DNA of 64,000 nucleotides. It comes from Stenotrophomonas sp. UBA2124. Lineage in GTDB: Bacteria; Pseudomonadota; Gammaproteobacteria; Xanthomonadales; Xanthomonadaceae. The stretch spans positions 68,014 to 132,013 of the forward strand of contig DCXY01000029.1 in assembly GCA_002329155.1 (NCBI GenBank), read 5' to 3'. The position numbers and the translations under genes are program-made. The notes under the pieces are model-generated. The model ran no database searches. It worked only from the letters and a program-made list of their open reading frames with translations, and was not told the DNA's origin. Shown one piece after another: positions 61,346 to 64,000 of this stretch (position 1 is the stretch's first letter; each line of letters opens with the position of its first letter).

Positions 61346-62227
61346 ATGATTCGACGCCACCTGCTGTCCGCGCCCGTCCGCCTCACCGCCCTGCTGCTGG
61401 TCCTGGTTTTCGTTGCCACTGGCTGCCATCGCGGCACCAAGGGCAAGGATGCTGACGAAGGCATGCCGGTCGAACAGCTCTACGAAAAGAGCCACAAGCT
61501 CATGCAGGGCGGCAACTGGTCCGGGGCTGAAACCAGCTTCAAGCGCCTGATCGCCCAGTACCCGTATGGCCCGTACACCGAGCAGGCGATGATCGAAAGC
61601 GCCTACGCCCAGTACAAGGCCGGCAAGAACGATGACGCGGTGTCCAGCATCGACCGCTTCATCCGCACCTACCCGACCCACCGCAACATCGCCTACATGT
61701 ACTACCTGCGCGGCCTGGCCAACGGCAACCGCGATACGGTTTTCCTGCGCCGCGTATGGTCGCTGGACCCGAGCCGCCGCGACCTGTCCACCCCGCGCCA
61801 GGCCTTTGCCGATTTCAACATCGTCACCGAGCGTTACCCGAACAGCCGCTACGCCGCCGACGCGCGCCAGCGCATGATCGAGCTGCGTGACGTGTTCGCC
61901 CAGCACGAGCTGGACAACGCCCTGTACTACGCCCGTCGCGGCGCCTGGGTCTCCGCTGCCGGCCGTGCCAACTACCTGCTGGAAACCTACCCGCAGAGCG
62001 CGTTCCAGTACGACGCCGTGGCGGTGCTGGGCGAGGCCTATACCCATACCGGCAACAAGACCCTGGCCGACGATGCCCGCCGCGTGCTGCAGCTGAACCA
62101 GCCCGATCACCCGTGGCTGACCGGCGACTGGCCGAAGTACCCATGGATGATCCGCAAGCTCAACCCGTTCGCGGGCGAGCGTTCGGTGGCCACCGGCCAG
62201 AGCAACGCGACGATGGGCCGCAAGTAA
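61346..62227 (+). CDS. bamD: Outer-membrane assembly lipoprotein BamD
   Basis: This 293-residue lipoprotein has a signal peptide with lipobox FVATGC (Cys27). Five TPR-like helical repeats follow (SHKLMQGGNWSGAETSFKRL, IESAYAQYKAGKNDDAVSS and so on), with the BamD landmarks YPYGPYTEQAMIESAYAQY and YPNSRYAADARQRM. It is the essential partner of BamA in folding outer-membrane proteins. It is divergent from rluD, a conserved arrangement. A strong terminator follows. Confidence 0.96.
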   Translation: MIRRHLLSAPVRLTALLLVLVFVATGCHRGTKGKDADEGMPVEQLYEKSHKLMQGGNWSGAETSFKRLIAQYPYGPYTEQAMIESAYAQYKAGKNDDAVSSIDRFIRTYPTHRNIAYMYYLRGLANGNRDTVFLRRVWSLDPSRRDLSTPRQAFADFNIVTERYPNSRYAADARQRMIELRDVFAQHELDNALYYARRGAWVSAAGRANYLLETYPQSAFQYDAVAVLGEAYTHTGNKTLADDARRVLQLNQPDHPWLTGDWPKYPWMIRKLNPFAGERSVATGQSNATMGRK

Positions 62228-62250
62228 GCGCCATCGCCACGCATGAAACA

Positions 62251-62280
62251 GCAAAGGGGCCTTCGGGCCCCTTTTGCTTT
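62251..62280 (+). terminator. Intrinsic terminator of bamD
   Basis: The stem GCAAAGGGGCC-TTCG-GGCCCCTTTTGC is followed by TTT. It lies 23 bp after the bamD stop codon, and its A-rich 5' side allows function on both strands. Confidence 0.85.
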
Positions 62281-62337
62281 GAGTAGTTCTTTGATGAAGT
62301 AGCAGTTGGGCCTGCGCCCCCTTTCCCCCGGGAGATT

Positions 62338-62582
62338 TGATCAGCGTCGAATCTCCGCCGAACTGCCAGGAAGCCTGGAAAGCGTAGATCACTCCCTTCT
62401 CCCGTTTGCGGGAGAAGGTGCCCCGAAGGGGCGGATGAGGGCGCTATTGGTGTTTTGGAGATTGAAGTCCACTTCTGGGCACCACCGGCAGCGCATTCAT
62501 TCCATCTGACTTCGCTGCCCTCACCCCAACCCCTCTCCCGCACGCGGGAGAGGGGCTCTCAGCAGGGATTCGACGCTGATCA
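62338..62582 (-). repeat. Dispersed ~240-bp element, copy 2, with 16-bp inverted ends
   Basis: The element is bounded by TGATCAGCGTCGAATC (62338-62353) and its exact complement GATTCGACGCTGATCA (62567-62582). Inside it holds an 80-bp-family hairpin (62392-62442), then sequence matching copy 1 (54187-54428) in reverse, and a hairpin CTCTCCCGC...GCGGGAGAG (62530-62554). A further piece CCCTCACCCC-type lies at 62592-62612. The whole 62228-62618 gap between bamD and nadE is terminator plus repeats. Confidence 0.75.
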
Positions 62583-62618
62583 GGCCTCGGGTAGAGGGGT
62601 TGGGGTGAGGGCGCCTGA

Positions 62619-64000
62619 TCAGCCCATATACCCGTTGGTGATCGGATACCGCCGCTCGCGCCCGAACGCACGCCGTGACACCTTGGGACCCGGCGCGGCC
62701 TGGTGGCGCTTCCACTCACTGATGCGCACCAGTTTCAGCACCCGGTCCACCACCTCCGGCGCGTAGCCGGCGGCGATGATGTCCTCGCGCGACTGCTCCT
62801 GGTCGATGTAGCGGTACAGGATGCCGTCCAGCACGTCATAGGCCGGCAGCGAATCCTGATCGGTCTGGTTCTCGCGCAGCTCGGCCGATGGCGGCCGTGA
62901 GATCACCGCCGGCGGGATCACCGGCGCGCCGCCCACCGTGTTGCGCCACTTCGACAGGCCGTACACCTCGGTCTTGTACAGGTCCTTCAGCGGCGCGTAG
63001 CCACCGCACATGTCGCCGTAGATGGTCGCGTACCCCACCGCGTATTCGCTCTTGTTGCCGGTGGTCAGCAGCAGGCCGCCGAACTTGTTGGACAGCGCCA
63101 TCAGGATCACGCCACGGCTGCGCGACTGCAGGTTCTCCTCGGTGACATCGGCTTCCTGCCCCTCGAACATGGCCGACAGCGACTGCATCAGGCCCTGGAA
63201 GGCCGGCTCGATCGGAACCGTCTCCAGCTTCACGCCCAGCGCCTTGCACTGCTCCACGGCCAGATCGTTGGACAGATCGGCGGTATAGCGCGACGGCAGG
63301 CTCACCGCGGTCACGTTGTCCGCGCCCAGCGCGTCCACCGCCATTGCCAGCACCAGCGCCGAGTCGATGCCGCCGGACAGCCCCAGCCACACCTTCTCGA
63401 AGCGGTTCTTGCGGCAGTAGTCCTGGATGCCACGGGTCACCGCACGCCAGGCCAGCGCGTCCATGCTCTCGTCGCCATCGTCGATCCAGCGCAGCGGCAT
63501 GAAGCTGCGGGCCTCCACGTTGTACTCGACCACCAGCATTTCTTCGGAGAACGCCACCGCCGCCGGATGCACGCTGCCATCGCCGTCAGCCACTACCGAG
63601 GCGCCATCGAACACCACCGCATCCTGCCCTCCCACCATGTTGAGGTAGGCCAGGCCGACACCACTGGCGGCACCGCGCTCGGCCAGCAGCGCATCGCGCT
63701 GGGCATGCTTGCCCCGCTCATAGGGCGAGGCATTGGGCACCAGCACCAGTTCGGCACCCGCGGCGACGGTGCCGGCAAGCGGCTCCGGATACCAGAGGTC
63801 CTCACAGATCACCACGCCCACCTGCACGCCGTTGAGCTCGAACACGCAGTTGTCGCCGTCCGGGTCCACATCGAAATAGCGGCGCTCATCGAACACGGCG
63901 TAATTGGGCAGTTCGCGCTTGCGATAGGTGGTTTCCACTTTGCCTTCGCGCAGCACGCTGGCCGCGTTGTAGACCACCGCTCCCGCACTCTGCGGCCAAC
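62619..64000 (-). CDS. nadE: Glutamine-dependent NAD synthetase, C-terminal part (cut by window end)
   Basis: About 460 residues are visible; the N-terminus lies beyond 64000. The frame runs open to the window edge (..PQSAGAVVYNAASVL). It has the end of an N-terminal amidase (CN-hydrolase) domain: GVVICEDLWYPEP contains the catalytic Cys. The NAD synthase domain has the PP-loop LGLSGGIDSALVLAMAVDALG. The C-terminal half includes YAVGYATIYGDMCGGYAPLKDL. The complete family has about 540 residues. It converts deamido-NAD to NAD using glutamine-derived ammonia. The 3' end lies next to repeat elements. Confidence 0.95.
   Translation of the reverse strand, partial: WPQSAGAVVYNAASVLREGKVETTYRKRELPNYAVFDERRYFDVDPDGDNCVFELNGVQVGVVICEDLWYPEPLAGTVAAGAELVLVPNASPYERGKHAQRDALLAERGAASGVGLAYLNMVGGQDAVVFDGASVVADGDGSVHPAAVAFSEEMLVVEYNVEARSFMPLRWIDDGDESMDALAWRAVTRGIQDYCRKNRFEKVWLGLSGGIDSALVLAMAVDALGADNVTAVSLPSRYTADLSNDLAVEQCKALGVKLETVPIEPAFQGLMQSLSAMFEGQEADVTEENLQSRSRGVILMALSNKFGGLLLTTGNKSEYAVGYATIYGDMCGGYAPLKDLYKTEVYGLSKWRNTVGGAPVIPPAVISRPPSAELRENQTDQDSLPAYDVLDGILYRYIDQEQSREDIIAAGYAPEVVDRVLKLVRISEWKRHQAAPGPKVSRRAFGRERRYPITNGYMG

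Overview
The window is about 64 kb of GC-rich chromosome from a member of the Xanthomonadaceae, most likely Stenotrophomonas. The main evidence is a Tat-exported class A beta-lactamase of the L2 type beside a divergent AmpR-type regulator. The ruvC-ruvA-kup-ruvB-ybgC-tolQRAB-pal-cpoB-queE-queC-tRNA-Lys order, SMAG-like GTAG palindromes and many GC-rich intergenic palindromes fit the same group. The species assignment is inference from gene content; no search was run.

Layout. 1-6.8 kb: hrpA (5' part only), dps, recQ, and a Ser/Thr kinase-TPR receptor with its ECF sigma factor. 6.8-9.86 kb: a degraded prophage scar against tRNA-Lys. It holds a ParB-like/D12 adenine methyltransferase pair of clearly different base composition, a P2-like terminase fragment and the tail of an integrase. 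9.86-22.3 kb: tRNA-Lys, queuosine genes queC/queE, the Tol-Pal envelope cluster, ruvB, kup, ruvA, ruvC and yebC, all on the minus strand. 22.3-27.4 kb: a hydrolase, a GNAT acetyltransferase, aspS, a secreted four-repeat DUF3011 protein and an unrecognised exported protein. 27.5-35.7 kb: a second kinase-TPR receptor, a CPA2 antiporter, the L2/ampR pair and an ABC-F ATPase. 36-43 kb: a TonB-dependent receptor, a YbaL-type antiporter, metY, an unrecognised exported protein and an 80-bp tandem repeat array. 43-50 kb: clpB with a likely heat-shock promoter, a DUF3014 protein, an NCS2-like permease and two exported proteins. 50-58.5 kb: a second TonB receptor of the same subfamily, a YidB-like/OmpA fusion protein and the trehalose operon otsB-GH15-otsA. 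58.5-64 kb: a tightly overlapping rluD-pgeF-DUF4166-DCC operon, bamD, and nadE (cut by the window end).

The tol-pal genes and bamD build the outer envelope. ruvABC, recQ and hrpA serve nucleic-acid metabolism. dps, clpB, otsBA and the two antiporters point to stress tolerance.

The most unusual items are the ParB-like/methyltransferase cassette in the prophage scar, a ~240-bp intergenic element present twice in opposite orientation (one copy bounded by 16-bp inverted repeats), the 80-bp palindromic tandem array downstream of clpB, and the GH15 enzyme embedded inside the trehalose synthesis operon.
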